NCBI RefSeq assembly: GCF_900115545.1
Contig: NZ_FOWV01000001.1
Location: 682,001 to 746,000 of the forward strand
Direction: 5' to 3'
Length of the DNA: 64,000 nt
From: Ralstonia sp. NFACC01
GTDB lineage: Bacteria > Pseudomonadota > Gammaproteobacteria > Burkholderiales > Burkholderiaceae
A program made the position numbers and the translations under genes. The notes below the pieces were generated by a model, which was not told the DNA's origin, searched no databases, and saw nothing but the letters and a program-made list of their open reading frames with translations. Below are positions 30,401 to 37,792 of the stretch, piece after piece (the stretch's first letter is position 1; the number at the start of each line of letters is the position of its first letter).

Positions 30401-31222
30401 CCGGGCGGCTCCAACGACGTGTGGGTCACGGCCAGCGGCTCCAGCACGAAGGTGGGCGGTACGGGCAACGCGCCGGGCTTCCTCACGCACGCCTATGGGT
30501 TCCTCGCGGGAGCGGAGGGCCGCCTTGGTGCTGCCACCGTGGGCGCGGCGGGCGGCTACACGCACACCACGCTGGGCGAAGACACCACCGGCGCATCGGG
30601 CGCCATCGACACCCTGCGCGTCGCGCTTTACGGGGCGCAGCCGATGGGCGCCGTCAATCTGTCGGCCACGGTCGGCTACGGGCTCGATTTCTTCTCGCAG
30701 AAGCGGCCGTTCGGCAGCGTTGGTACCGCCGAGGGCGACCATCTCGCGCACGAATTCACCGCCGCCACCCAAGCCAGCTTGCCGATGGAAGCGGGCGGCA
30801 TCCGGCTCGCGCCGCATGTAGGCCTCCGATATGCGTACGTGCGCGGCAGCGGCTTTGGCGAGAACGGTGCCAACGGCCAGAACCTGCAAGTCGGCCCGGA
30901 CAGCGCGCGCAGTCTCCAACCGTATGTGGGTGTCACGCTCGACAAGGCCTTCGGCGATGTGCGCCCGGTCAACGTGCAGCTTCGCCTGGGCTACGCGCAC
31001 GAGCTGATGAACGCCGGCCGCGTCGTCCAGGTCCAGAGCCAGGACGGCACCGTGTTCGCCGCCCCCGGCACCGACCTGCCGCGTTCGTTCCTGACCACCG
31101 GGGCCAGCGTCACGCTTCAGGCCGCCAAGGCGACCACGGTGTCGTTGGGCGTGGATGCCACCATCAATACGAGCCATGTGTCTGCGCAGTCCGCATATGT
31201 GCGTGTCAACCACAGGTTCTGA
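27404..31222 (+). CDS. Autotransporter with ESPR signal, Gly-rich passenger and PATR repeats
   Basis: A 1272-residue type Va autotransporter. Residues 1-30 (MNRVYRLVWSRTLRAPQVVS) are an extended signal peptide region, followed by a hydrophobic signal core ending near GWA-AT. Residues ~65-330 are extremely Gly/Asn/Thr-rich. Residues ~420-830 are autotransporter-associated beta-strand repeats (NTYTGDTTITTGTLQIGNGG and relatives) including two 92-residue copies. The last ~270 residues form the outer-membrane barrel, ending with the terminal aromatic of VRVNHRF. The ATG at 27404 follows GAGGGG by five bases and is preferred over the in-frame ATG at 27386. The passenger probably forms a surface beta-helix; adhesion or biofilm roles are inference, and no protease motif is visible. 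The gene is monocistronic and bracketed by near-identical terminators. Confidence 0.92.
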   Translation: MNRVYRLVWSRTLRAPQVVSELTKASHGGVDASHDTAPARRRASIISIGVSLGLASAALPGWAATCSPSTIANCSAAGGNGIPNRSGNGGSGNGEGGGSSTLGGGSATIQVPGSPTSGGTGGTGATNDSGQGGPGGAPDVVLAGDAVVNANAQGGTGQGFDGFNFAGGGGGGGAGVYSTGTSVTVSGGVTVQGGTGGNGGAGTSGLASNGGGGGGGGAAFVIVTPAADVNNQGTLIGGNGGNGGTAGNPGGGGGGGDGLLTLGSGTQVTNIGTIVGGVGGASGGGGSTAGTSGAGVNLAAGFNVLSNVGTITGGAGNGGAAGVGVISNGDVIVNGGTISGGLYSDGVTRAAAIQFNGTNNTLQLLTGSNITGNLDVAAGAAAKITAGSAGLSLSNNVTLGDATSRVTLDATTTNLVVSGVISGAGSAAVTGSRTITLTGNNTYTGDTTITTGTLQIGNGGTTGSVAGNIVNNGTLAFNRSDAVTYAGTISGSGNLVQAGAGTLTISGTAGYAGSTTINAGTLALSGAGSIAASSGVVNNGTFDISATTSGATISALTGSGAVALGGQTLTLSNAAGTFGGVIGGAGGLTVAGGTQTLSNTNVFTGAATINAGTLALSGAGSIATSGGVVNNGTFDISGTTSGATINALTGSGAVALGSRTLNLANASGTFSGAIGGTGGLTLDGGTQTLSGVNTYSGATTVNAGTLALTGAGRLASVTTVALTGATSALDLSAGVNQTVAHLSGVTGSRVVLGGALTLADDSSQTFSGSLSGNGALIKQGTGTLTLNGVSSSFSGSTTVAGGTLAVGDAANASAVLGGNVLVSALGTLRGHGMVSGDISSSGVVAPGGSIGTLSVGGNYTQGATGTLAIEVSPTDASQLHVGGAAALGGSLAIMFDPGTYAARRYTVLSAGSGVTGRFANVSMATAGANLGTLQTSVDYGTNAVDLLLAEATGPSTPGSPTVVAPTKTSIYTALGTTALLQAQGANSALLGRLSGPQDAPGGSNDVWVTASGSSTKVGGTGNAPGFLTHAYGFLAGAEGRLGAATVGAAGGYTHTTLGEDTTGASGAIDTLRVALYGAQPMGAVNLSATVGYGLDFFSQKRPFGSVGTAEGDHLAHEFTAATQASLPMEAGGIRLAPHVGLRYAYVRGSGFGENGANGQNLQVGPDSARSLQPYVGVTLDKAFGDVRPVNVQLRLGYAHELMNAGRVVQVQSQDGTVFAAPGTDLPRSFLTTGASVTLQAAKATTVSLGVDATINTSHVSAQSAYVRVNHRF
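28949..29500 (+). repeat. Two tandem 276-bp repeats inside the autotransporter
   Basis: Two in-frame copies of 276 bp (28949-29224 and 29225-29500), each encoding 92 residues beginning TINAGTLALSGAGSIA. By eye 73 of 92 residues are identical. A third, incomplete copy starts at 29501. Such near-identical units are substrates for repeat-number change by recombination or slippage. Confidence 0.88.
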
Positions 31223-31265
31223 CGGAGCAAGGCGTGCAGATGCGCACGCTAGTTAGATCGACGAA

Positions 31266-31300
31266 CAACGCGCCGGGGCAACTCGGCGCGTTTTTTTTTT
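31266..31300 (+). terminator. Rho-independent terminator after the autotransporter
   Basis: ACGCGCCG pairs with CGGCGCGT around a GGGCAACT loop and is followed by a run of ten T. It starts about 45 bases after the autotransporter stop. Confidence 0.9.
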
Positions 31301-31447
31301 GCTGCGCCACGCGTGTGCGGCATGTTGACTTGCATCAATGGCAAAAACGGCATGGCGCCTAGATTTCCGTAGAGAGGGGGCTGTAGCAGCCAGAAGCCGA
31401 CAGAGCAACAGAGCAACGGAGCGCGGGACGCATCCATGGAGACGCAA

Positions 31448-32341
31448 ATGAACACGATTCGCACACTTGCTTCCACGCTTGTCGTCGCCGGAGTGGCGAT
31501 GGCCGCGGAGGGCATCCACGCGCAGACGCTGGAAAAGATCGCGGCGGCAGACAAGATCACCGTCGGTTATCGTGAAGCGGCGGTTCCGTTCAGCTACTTG
31601 CTGGGCCCGAACAAGGCCGTTGGACTCTCCGTCGATCTGACGCAGGCCATCGTCGACGATGTACGCGCGCGGTTGAAGAAGCCGTCTTTGCAGGTCGACG
31701 CGATTCCAGTCACCGGCACGAACCGGATTCCGCTGCTGGTCAATGGCACCTACGACCTCGAATGCGGATCCACCACCAACACAAGCGCGCGAGGCAAGGA
31801 GGTGGCTTTCTCGATCAACTTCTTCTACGCGGGAACGCGCCTTTTGACCAAGCGCGATTCGGGCATCAAGAACTACACGGACTTGGCGAACAAGACCGTC
31901 GCCAGCACTGCCGGCAGCACGAACGAGAAGGTGCTGAAGAAATTTGCCGTCGACCACAACATCGACGTCCAGATCATCTCCGGCAAGGACTATGCAGACG
32001 GGCTGAAGTTGGTCGAAACCGGCCGAGCGTCGGCATTGGCGCTGGATGACGTGCTGCTATACGGCCTGCGGGCCAATTCGGCCAATCCGGCTGCGCTGGA
32101 AGTCGTGGCAGAAACCCTGCAGGTTGAGCCGTACGCCTGCATGGTCCGCAAGGACGACCCCGCCTTCAAGCGGCTTGTGGATGCGACCATCAAACGCCTT
32201 ATGAAGTCCGGCGAGTTCACAGCGCTGTACAAGAAGTGGTTCGAGTCACCTATCCCGCCCGCCGGTGCAAACCTCGACATGCCGATGAGCGACGCGCTGC
32301 GCGCCAATCTGAAGAAGCGCAGCGACAAGCCAGCGCAGTGA
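31448..32341 (+). CDS. Family 3 (polar amino acid type) ABC solute-binding protein, orphan
   Basis: A 297-residue periplasmic binding protein related to glutamate/aspartate receptors such as GltI. There is a signal peptide ending near IHAQT; the mature part has the typical LEKIAAADKITVGYREAAVPFSY start, the lobe-1 GLSVDLTQAIVDDV, the ligand-pocket block LLVNGTYDLECGSTTNT, and a C-terminal FTALYKKWF. The ATG at 31448 is chosen because GGAG at 31438-31441 is six bases upstream; an ATG at 31436 overlaps that site. No permease or ATPase is adjacent, so it must either use a transporter encoded elsewhere or act as a sensor. The ligand, an acidic amino acid, is inferred from family resemblance. Confidence 0.85.
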   Translation: MNTIRTLASTLVVAGVAMAAEGIHAQTLEKIAAADKITVGYREAAVPFSYLLGPNKAVGLSVDLTQAIVDDVRARLKKPSLQVDAIPVTGTNRIPLLVNGTYDLECGSTTNTSARGKEVAFSINFFYAGTRLLTKRDSGIKNYTDLANKTVASTAGSTNEKVLKKFAVDHNIDVQIISGKDYADGLKLVETGRASALALDDVLLYGLRANSANPAALEVVAETLQVEPYACMVRKDDPAFKRLVDATIKRLMKSGEFTALYKKWFESPIPPAGANLDMPMSDALRANLKKRSDKPAQ

Positions 32342-32444
32342 CGCGTTCAATATCGCCTGCTCGATGCCGTCTCCAAAGGGCCATCCACCGCGTATTCCCA
32401 CCGAGAGCCAATCGCTATCTGCACGCAAACACAGCGGTGGGGAT

Positions 32445-33719
32445 TCACGGATTGGCGGCGGCGGGCCTATCAACGGCGGCTTGGCGACCAAACCTTTCGA
32501 CGACACCGCGCCACAACGCCTCGCGCTCTGCGCCCAGGTGCGCGCCGCTTGCATCGCCCGACGCGTCTTGTCCCACCGCAAGATGGACCATGGTGAGCCT
32601 GGATTGCGGGTCCACGTAGATCGCCTGTCCATGGATGCCGAGCAGCACGAAGCGCCGCGCCTGTCCTGGCAGAAGCCAGACCTGGAAGCCGTAACCGTAG
32701 TAGCGGCTGCCGTGATACGTCATCTGCCCCGGGCGAAACGCGTCGGGCTGGCGCGCTGCGTCGGTCATGTCGAGCAGGAACGCTCGCGGCACGACTTGGC
32801 GGCCTTGCACCGCGCCATCGTTGGCCAGCATGGACCCGAGGCGCGCGTAGTCCCGCGCCGTCGCATTGAAGCCGCCTTGGGCAAATGCCGATCCGTCGGA
32901 TTGACGCAGGAGGTAGGTCGCCTTGGCTTCGGCCCCCATCGGCTTCCATAGCTTGTCGTCAACGAAGTCGCACAGGCTGCGTTGCGTCGCCGCCTGCAGC
33001 ACGAGCGCCAACACTTCGGTTTGCGCACCCGCATAGTTGAAGCGCGTGCCCGGCGCATCGGCGCGCTCGTTGACCTGGGCCGCTGCCGCGAGCACGCCTT
33101 GCTTTGCTGCCGTCTTGAGAAAACGTGCACGGTCGTCGGTGGGGGTGTAGTCCTCGACGTACTTCGCGCCGGAGGCCATGCGCAGCAGATCGACGATGCG
33201 CGTTCCACCGTACAGCGTGCCTGCCAGTTCAGACACGTATTGGTCCACACGATCATCCAGCGAGCGCAGGCTTCCATCCTCCAGCGCCTTGCCGATGGCC
33301 AGTGCCACCAGCGTCTTGGCCATCGAGTTGGACAGCATCCGCATGTCTCGCGTGCGGTCGTAGCCGTAATGCTCGGCCAGGATGACGCCGTCCTGAACGA
33401 TCAGCACAGCGGTTGCGCGCTGATGCTCCATGTAGTCGGCCAGCGTGTAGTCATGGTTGCGGAAGCGATACCGGACATCCGCCTCCTTGTCTGCGATCTT
33501 GAGCTGCACCGGTTGGTCGGCCGGCGCCAGTTCACAAGACGGCGAGATGCGGTCCATGCCGCTGAAGGCGCCCACGATGTACTGGGCCTCGTGGATGCGC
33601 GCCGCGCTAGGCGCAAGCGGATAGCCTTGCGCCTTGCCGAGTCGATCTTCATCGGGAGAGGCGACGGCGACGCTGCAAGCGAGCAGCGCGCACATCGCGC
33701 AGTGTTGGAGAGCGTTCAT
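32445..33719 (-). CDS. Exported serine hydrolase, class C beta-lactamase family
   Basis: A 424-residue protein with a signal peptide (residues 1-20, ending VAVA-S) and a beta-lactamase/DD-peptidase-like catalytic domain. The nucleophile motif S132-M-A-K135 (MLSNSMAKTLV) is clear, the Tyr motif is FNYAGAQ, and a GIHGQAIYVDP block stands in for the KTG motif. This pattern is typical of esterase-like members (EstB/6-aminohexanoate hydrolase type) rather than true cephalosporinases. The substrate is unknown. The ATG at 33719 begins directly at the signal peptide; the longer frame to 33755 is not needed. It lies downstream of, and on the same strand as, the LysR gene. Confidence 0.85.
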   Translation of the reverse strand: MNALQHCAMCALLACSVAVASPDEDRLGKAQGYPLAPSAARIHEAQYIVGAFSGMDRISPSCELAPADQPVQLKIADKEADVRYRFRNHDYTLADYMEHQRATAVLIVQDGVILAEHYGYDRTRDMRMLSNSMAKTLVALAIGKALEDGSLRSLDDRVDQYVSELAGTLYGGTRIVDLLRMASGAKYVEDYTPTDDRARFLKTAAKQGVLAAAAQVNERADAPGTRFNYAGAQTEVLALVLQAATQRSLCDFVDDKLWKPMGAEAKATYLLRQSDGSAFAQGGFNATARDYARLGSMLANDGAVQGRQVVPRAFLLDMTDAARQPDAFRPGQMTYHGSRYYGYGFQVWLLPGQARRFVLLGIHGQAIYVDPQSRLTMVHLAVGQDASGDASGAHLGAEREALWRGVVERFGRQAAVDRPAAANP

Positions 33720-33789
33720 TGGCTGGGTCGGGGGTGAGATTGCTGGCGGCGGCAAGCCGTGAGACTACACCGGCCGCGAGGCGGAGCGC

Positions 33790-34716
33790 CTACGCATTCG
33801 TGCCCAGCGGTTCCAGATACGGCTCCAGCAGCTCGCTCATCCAGTTCATGAAGACCTGCACCCGCACCGGCAGGTTTCGCCGGTTCGGATACACCAGCGA
33901 GACCGGCATCGGCGGCGGCCGGAAGTCAGGCATGACGTCGATGAGCGTACCGTCTGCAATCGCCGACGACAGCCCCGCGTACACCGGTGCCTGGATCATT
34001 CCCAGCCCCGCGCGGCACGCTGCGTCGTAGCTCTCGGCCGAGCTGACGGTCACCGCGCCTTTCATCGGCCGAAACGCGGAGCGGCCGTCCACCGTGTATT
34101 CCCACCCCGGCGACTTCGTGCCCAACGTCTGCACGTAATGGACGATGCGATGGTGGTCGAGGTCGTCGAGCGTTTTCGGCATGCCATAGCGCGCGATGTA
34201 GGCCGGGCTGGCGCAGTTCACCTGATGCAACTGGCCGAGCGGGCGGGCGATGAGGCTGCTGTCGGTCAGGTTGCCGATGCGCAGAACGCAGTCGAAGCCT
34301 TCACGCACTGGGTCCACGCGGCGGTCGGTGCTGGAGAGTTCGATTTCCAGCTCGGGATGCGCATCGAGCAGCGCGGGCAGGGCGGGGATGACGATGCGGC
34401 GCGCAACGCCCACCGGCATGTCGACGCGCAGCCGGCCGCGCAGCGCCTGCGGGCTCTGTCGGAACATGGTCTGCAGTTCGTCCATGTCGACCAGCAGGTC
34501 CTGGCAGCGCTCGTAGAACGTCTGGCCGTCCTGCGTGAGCTGCACCTTGCGGGTGGTCCGGTGCAGCAGGCGCGTGCCGAGCATCGTTTCGAGTTGTTGC
34601 ACCGCCACCGAGGCGGCCGGCTTGGGAATACTCAGCGCCTCCGCCGCACGCGTGAAGCTGGCAAGTTCAGCCACGCGCACAAAAATCTGCATGGCTTCGA
34701 GTCGGTTGGTAGACAT
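33790..34716 (-). CDS. LysR-family transcriptional regulator
   Basis: A 308-residue LysR-type regulator. The N-terminal winged helix-turn-helix (FVRVAELASFTRAAEALSIPKPAASVAVQQLE, residues ~12-43) is followed by a linker helix and the periplasmic-binding-protein-like effector domain (RGRLRVDMPVG from about residue 94). The sequence resembles the group that regulates adjacent short-chain dehydrogenases or NADPH oxidoreductases in proteobacteria. It is divergent from the SDR gene across a 131-base gap that contains an inverted repeat, so it most likely controls that gene and itself. The inducer is unknown. Confidence 0.92.
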   Translation of the reverse strand: MSTNRLEAMQIFVRVAELASFTRAAEALSIPKPAASVAVQQLETMLGTRLLHRTTRKVQLTQDGQTFYERCQDLLVDMDELQTMFRQSPQALRGRLRVDMPVGVARRIVIPALPALLDAHPELEIELSSTDRRVDPVREGFDCVLRIGNLTDSSLIARPLGQLHQVNCASPAYIARYGMPKTLDDLDHHRIVHYVQTLGTKSPGWEYTVDGRSAFRPMKGAVTVSSAESYDAACRAGLGMIQAPVYAGLSSAIADGTLIDVMPDFRPPPMPVSLVYPNRRNLPVRVQVFMNWMSELLEPYLEPLGTNA

Positions 34717-34730
34717 GGCGGGCGGGTTGA

Positions 34731-34747
34731 TTGTTATCTATGAACAA
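34731..34747. promoter_or_regulatory. Candidate LysR-type operator (TTGTT-N7-AACAA)
   Basis: A perfect interrupted palindrome, TTGTTATCTATGAACAA, sits 15 bases before the LysR start in the divergent LysR/SDR region. It contains the T-N11-A core of LysR-type boxes. An AT-rich stretch, unusual for this genome, surrounds it (34729-34795). Confidence 0.6.
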
Positions 34748-34847
34748 ACACAGCAATAGGATATGCGAGATTTATTCTTTGTTTGCCGCCCAATACCATG
34801 CTCTCACGGTGTTCGACACCCATCTCAAATCCAACCGGAGAGCAAAC

Positions 34848-35612
34848 ATGACGCAGACCCACACCCCCATTGCGATCGTCACCGGCGGCAGCCGCGGCCT
34901 TGGCAAGAATATGGTGCAGAAGCTGGCCCAGCGTGGCACCGACGTGATCTTTACGTACCGCACGAACCGGGCGGAAGCCGACGCCCTTGTCGCTGAACTG
35001 ACTGCCCAGGGCCGCCGTGCCGCCGCCCTGCAGCTGGACGCCGGCAAGATCGCCAGGTTCCCCGCTTTTGCCGACGCCGTGCGCGGTGTGCTGGCGCAGT
35101 GGAAGGCTGAACGCTTCGATTTCCTGGTCAACAACGCTGGCGTCGGCGTGCATGCCGCCGTGGCCGAAACCACCGAAGCCCAGTTCGACGAACTGATGAA
35201 CGTGCACTTCAAAGGCGTGTTCTTCCTCACGCAGATCCTGCTGCCGCTCATGGCCGACGGCGGACGCATCGTCAATGTCTCGTCAGGTCTCGCACGCTTT
35301 GCGCTGCCGGGCTACGGCGCGTATGCGGCGATGAAGGGGGCGGTGGAGGTGCTCACGCGCTATCTGGCGAAGGAACTTGGCCCGCGCGGCATTGCCGTGA
35401 ACGTGGTCGCGCCGGGCGCAATCGAGACGGACTTTGGCGGCGGAGCCGTGCGCGACAACGCCGATTTGAACGCGATGGTGGCATCCAATACGGCGCTTGG
35501 CCGCGCTGGTGTGCCGGATGATATCGGCGGCGTGGTGGCCTCGCTGCTGTCGCCGGATAACCGCTGGATCAACGCTCAGCGGATTGAGGCATCGGGCGGG
35601 ATGTTCCTGTAA
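34848..35612 (+). CDS. Short-chain dehydrogenase/reductase (SDR)
   Basis: A 254-residue classical SDR. The cofactor motif TGGSRGLG is at residues 12-19, NNAG near 95-98, and the catalytic residues Ser146, Tyr159 and Lys163 are in the correct spacing (SSG, then YGAYAAMK). A basic residue after the glycine motif (TYRTNR) suggests NADPH preference. ATG 34848 follows GGAG by seven bases; the longer frame from 34731 overlaps the operator region. Divergence from the LysR gene suggests inducible expression. The substrate is not predictable. A 21-bp tandem repeat begins about 30 bases after the stop. Confidence 0.92.
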   Translation: MTQTHTPIAIVTGGSRGLGKNMVQKLAQRGTDVIFTYRTNRAEADALVAELTAQGRRAAALQLDAGKIARFPAFADAVRGVLAQWKAERFDFLVNNAGVGVHAAVAETTEAQFDELMNVHFKGVFFLTQILLPLMADGGRIVNVSSGLARFALPGYGAYAAMKGAVEVLTRYLAKELGPRGIAVNVVAPGAIETDFGGGAVRDNADLNAMVASNTALGRAGVPDDIGGVVASLLSPDNRWINAQRIEASGGMFL

Positions 35613-35641
35613 GCGGCGCGCCTCCCCGCGCATGGGGTTCA

Positions 35642-35788
35642 GAACGCCAACTGTGGAGTTCTGAACTCCAGGCGCCGAGCTCTGAGCTCCAGGCGCCGAG
35701 CTCCGAGCCCCATGCGCCGAGCTCCGAGCCCCATGCGCCGAGCTCTGAGCCCCATGCGCCGAGCAAAAAGCCTCGCGCATCGAGTTCT
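35642..35788. repeat. 21-bp tandem repeat array (about seven copies)
   Basis: Seven consecutive 21-bp units; the five central ones (35663-35767) match a consensus of the form GAGCYCCAKGCGCCGAGCTCY and the two flanking units are degenerate. Each unit contains the palindrome GAGCTC or a close variant. A weak further copy may lie at 35621-35641. The period is a multiple of three, which keeps all frames open and produces spurious reading frames. Its role is unknown. Confidence 0.9.
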
Positions 35789-36331
35789 GAGCTCGGAATT
35801 TCAAGAAAAGAGGCTCGGCGGGTCTGTCAGTTATTTCGTGCTTGACGCTCAGCGTGGGAGGCTCGCCTTGCACTGTCATCCGGATAGGGGAAGCGGCGTG
35901 CCGCGCATCGATCGCTCTCCCCCGGACGGTGGACGGACTGGCCACCGCTTGCCCCTTCTGCATCGCAGCGAAATGAACCGAGCGGCGAGCCACCGTTGCT
36001 GTGCTCGCCCGTGTGGGCTTGATGCGAGCGATTGGCTGCAGTGCACCGTTAGTTTTGGTTTGCACAGCGATAAAAATTACTTCACTCCGCGGTCGTAAGC
36101 ATTTCCTAAGCTTACGCGGCAACGGCTGCCTGAGCGCCTTTCACCCGACCCCGCCGGGTTTCGGGGTGATTGACGTGATGGCGGAACGCAATGGCATCGC
36201 TTCGCCATTGGAGCTCGAGGTAACGGCATGCGGGGCATCGTGTGTATGGCTCCGCAGCCAGTGCCCACGCGTTGCACACCCAGAAGAAGGGGGGCGTCCA
36301 CCACAGGCAGTCTCCGAACCAGGAGGTTCTC
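35789..36331. other. Gene-free spacer between the repeat array and the Asp-box gene
   Basis: About 540 bases without a convincing gene. It contains an inverted repeat at 36094-36116, a second hairpin near 36147-36166 (ACCCCG with CGGGGT), and the leader of the following secreted protein. Open frames here are short and do not resemble proteins. A long untranslated leader or decayed sequence are both possible. Confidence 0.5.
36094..36116. promoter_or_regulatory. Inverted repeat CGTAAGC-N9-GCTTACG
   Basis: Seven-base perfect arms around ATTTCCTAA, extendable outward with CCGC/GCGG after a small bulge. There is no T tract, so it is more likely an operator or RNA hairpin in the leader of the gene at 36332 than a terminator. 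Confidence 0.4.
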
Positions 36332-37768
36332 ATGTCTTGTAACAGAGCGACTGCGCTGCTGCGCAGAAGCATGCTGACGGCGGCCGTGATCGCCAGCCCG
36401 ACGCTTTGGGCGGCCACGCTCGTTTCCGGCCCCAGCCCGTTTGCCGGGTGTACCGTCGGCGGGGCAGGGACGAATTACGTGAACGCAGAAGTCGAGCCTT
36501 ACGTCGCGGTCAACCCCGCGAATCCAACGAACTACATTGGGGTCTGGCAGCAGGACCGGTGGTCCAATGGCGGCGCACATGGCCTGATGTCTGCGGCTTC
36601 GTTCGATGGCGGGGCCACGTGGAAGCCAGTGCCTCAGCCGTTCAGCGCGTGTGCAGGTGGGCTGGGGTACGAGCGGGCGTCCGATCCGTGGGTGTCCTTC
36701 GGGCCTGACGGTACAGCCTACTCGGTGTCGATTTCGTTCAACCACACCAACAACAGCAACGCAGTGGGTGCAGCCGTCTCAAGAGACGGCGGCTTGAGCT
36801 GGACTCTCCTCACGAAGCTCATCACCGACGACGAACCGAGCACGCAGTTCTTCAACGACAAGGAGTCAGTGACGGCAGACCCCGTCAAGCGCGGCGTGGC
36901 CTACGCAGTGTGGGACCGCCTGGAGCAACCCAATGGCAACCCCTATGCGGATCAACATGCACTGGCGTTTCGTGGGCCGGGGATGTTCTCCAAGACGGTG
37001 GACGGGGGCCAGACCTGGAGTGCGCCCAGCGTGATGGTGAACACGCCGTCGGAGTATCAGACTATCGGCAACCAGATCGTGGTGAACGCGCAGACTGGCG
37101 CGCTGTACGACTTTTTCAACTACATCCACGCGCCCGGCAGATCGGCCGGCAGCAACAGCGTGGCGTTCGTCAAATCGACGGATGGCGGAGCTACGTGGAG
37201 CAAGCCGCAGGTCATTGCGAGCCTGCAACTGGTGAGCGTCACAGATCCGAACACCGGCGAGGCATTGCGCACGGGCGACATCATCCCCGAGCCTGCCATC
37301 GACCCGGCCACGGGGCAGCTCTATGTGGTCTGGCAGGATGGGCGCTTCAGCGGTGGCGCGCATGCGGATATCTCGCTCTCAACCTCCACCGATGGCGGCC
37401 GGACCTGGAGCGCGCCAAGCCAAGTGAACACGTCGACAGGCAAGGCGGCCTTCAACGCAATGGTGAGCGTCAATTCCGCCGGTACCGTGGCGGTGACGTA
37501 CTACGACCTGCGCAATCTGGCAGCGGGCAATACCACCACACTGCCGACGGACTACTGGCAGACGCAGTCGACCAACGGCGGGCAATCCTTCGGCAGTGAA
37601 TCGCACCTGGCCGGGCCGTTCGACATGAAGACGGCGCCCGTTGCGGAGGGCTTCTTCATTGGCGACTACGCTGGCCTGGCGGCGACCGGCACGAAGTTCG
37701 TGCCGTTCTTCATCCAGACCAACTCGGGCAACGTGACCAACCGGACGGACGTGTTCGTTTCGCCATAA
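36332..37768 (+). CDS. Secreted Asp-box (BNR repeat) sialidase-like protein
   Basis: A 478-residue exported protein. A signal peptide (RRSMLTAAVIASPTLWAA) is followed by at least five Asp-box motifs of the S/T-x-D-G-G-x-T/S-W type: SFDGGATW, SRDGGLSW, TVDGGQTW, STDGGATW and STDGGRTW, plus a degenerate STNGGQSF. They define a beta-propeller as in sialidases and other exo-glycosidases. I cannot identify the Arg triad or Tyr/Glu pair of true sialidases, so enzymatic activity is unproven. The ATG at 36332 follows a perfect AGGAGG with a five-base spacer. It is convergent with the polyamine-type transporter operon, 24 bases between stops. Confidence 0.82.
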   Translation: MSCNRATALLRRSMLTAAVIASPTLWAATLVSGPSPFAGCTVGGAGTNYVNAEVEPYVAVNPANPTNYIGVWQQDRWSNGGAHGLMSAASFDGGATWKPVPQPFSACAGGLGYERASDPWVSFGPDGTAYSVSISFNHTNNSNAVGAAVSRDGGLSWTLLTKLITDDEPSTQFFNDKESVTADPVKRGVAYAVWDRLEQPNGNPYADQHALAFRGPGMFSKTVDGGQTWSAPSVMVNTPSEYQTIGNQIVVNAQTGALYDFFNYIHAPGRSAGSNSVAFVKSTDGGATWSKPQVIASLQLVSVTDPNTGEALRTGDIIPEPAIDPATGQLYVVWQDGRFSGGAHADISLSTSTDGGRTWSAPSQVNTSTGKAAFNAMVSVNSAGTVAVTYYDLRNLAAGNTTTLPTDYWQTQSTNGGQSFGSESHLAGPFDMKTAPVAEGFFIGDYAGLAATGTKFVPFFIQTNSGNVTNRTDVFVSP

Positions 37769-37792
37769 CGGCACGCGTTGGGGCGGACGTTG

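Noticed and set aside
35569-35766. A 65-residue minus-strand frame made of LGAWGSE heptads
   Set aside because: Same 21-bp array in another frame, without a ribosome site or signal; all frames across the array are open because the period is divisible by three.
35642-35788. CRISPR-like array
   Set aside because: The 21-bp units are contiguous with no unique spacers, and no cas genes are present.
35283-36122. Minus-strand frame with repeated Ser-Ala-His-Gly-Ala units
   Set aside because: The repeat in the protein is only the 21-bp DNA repeat read in one frame; the rest is antisense to the SDR gene.
36001-36342. A 113-codon plus-strand frame before the Asp-box gene
   Set aside because: No ribosome site and no protein resemblance, and it runs into the real gene in another frame.
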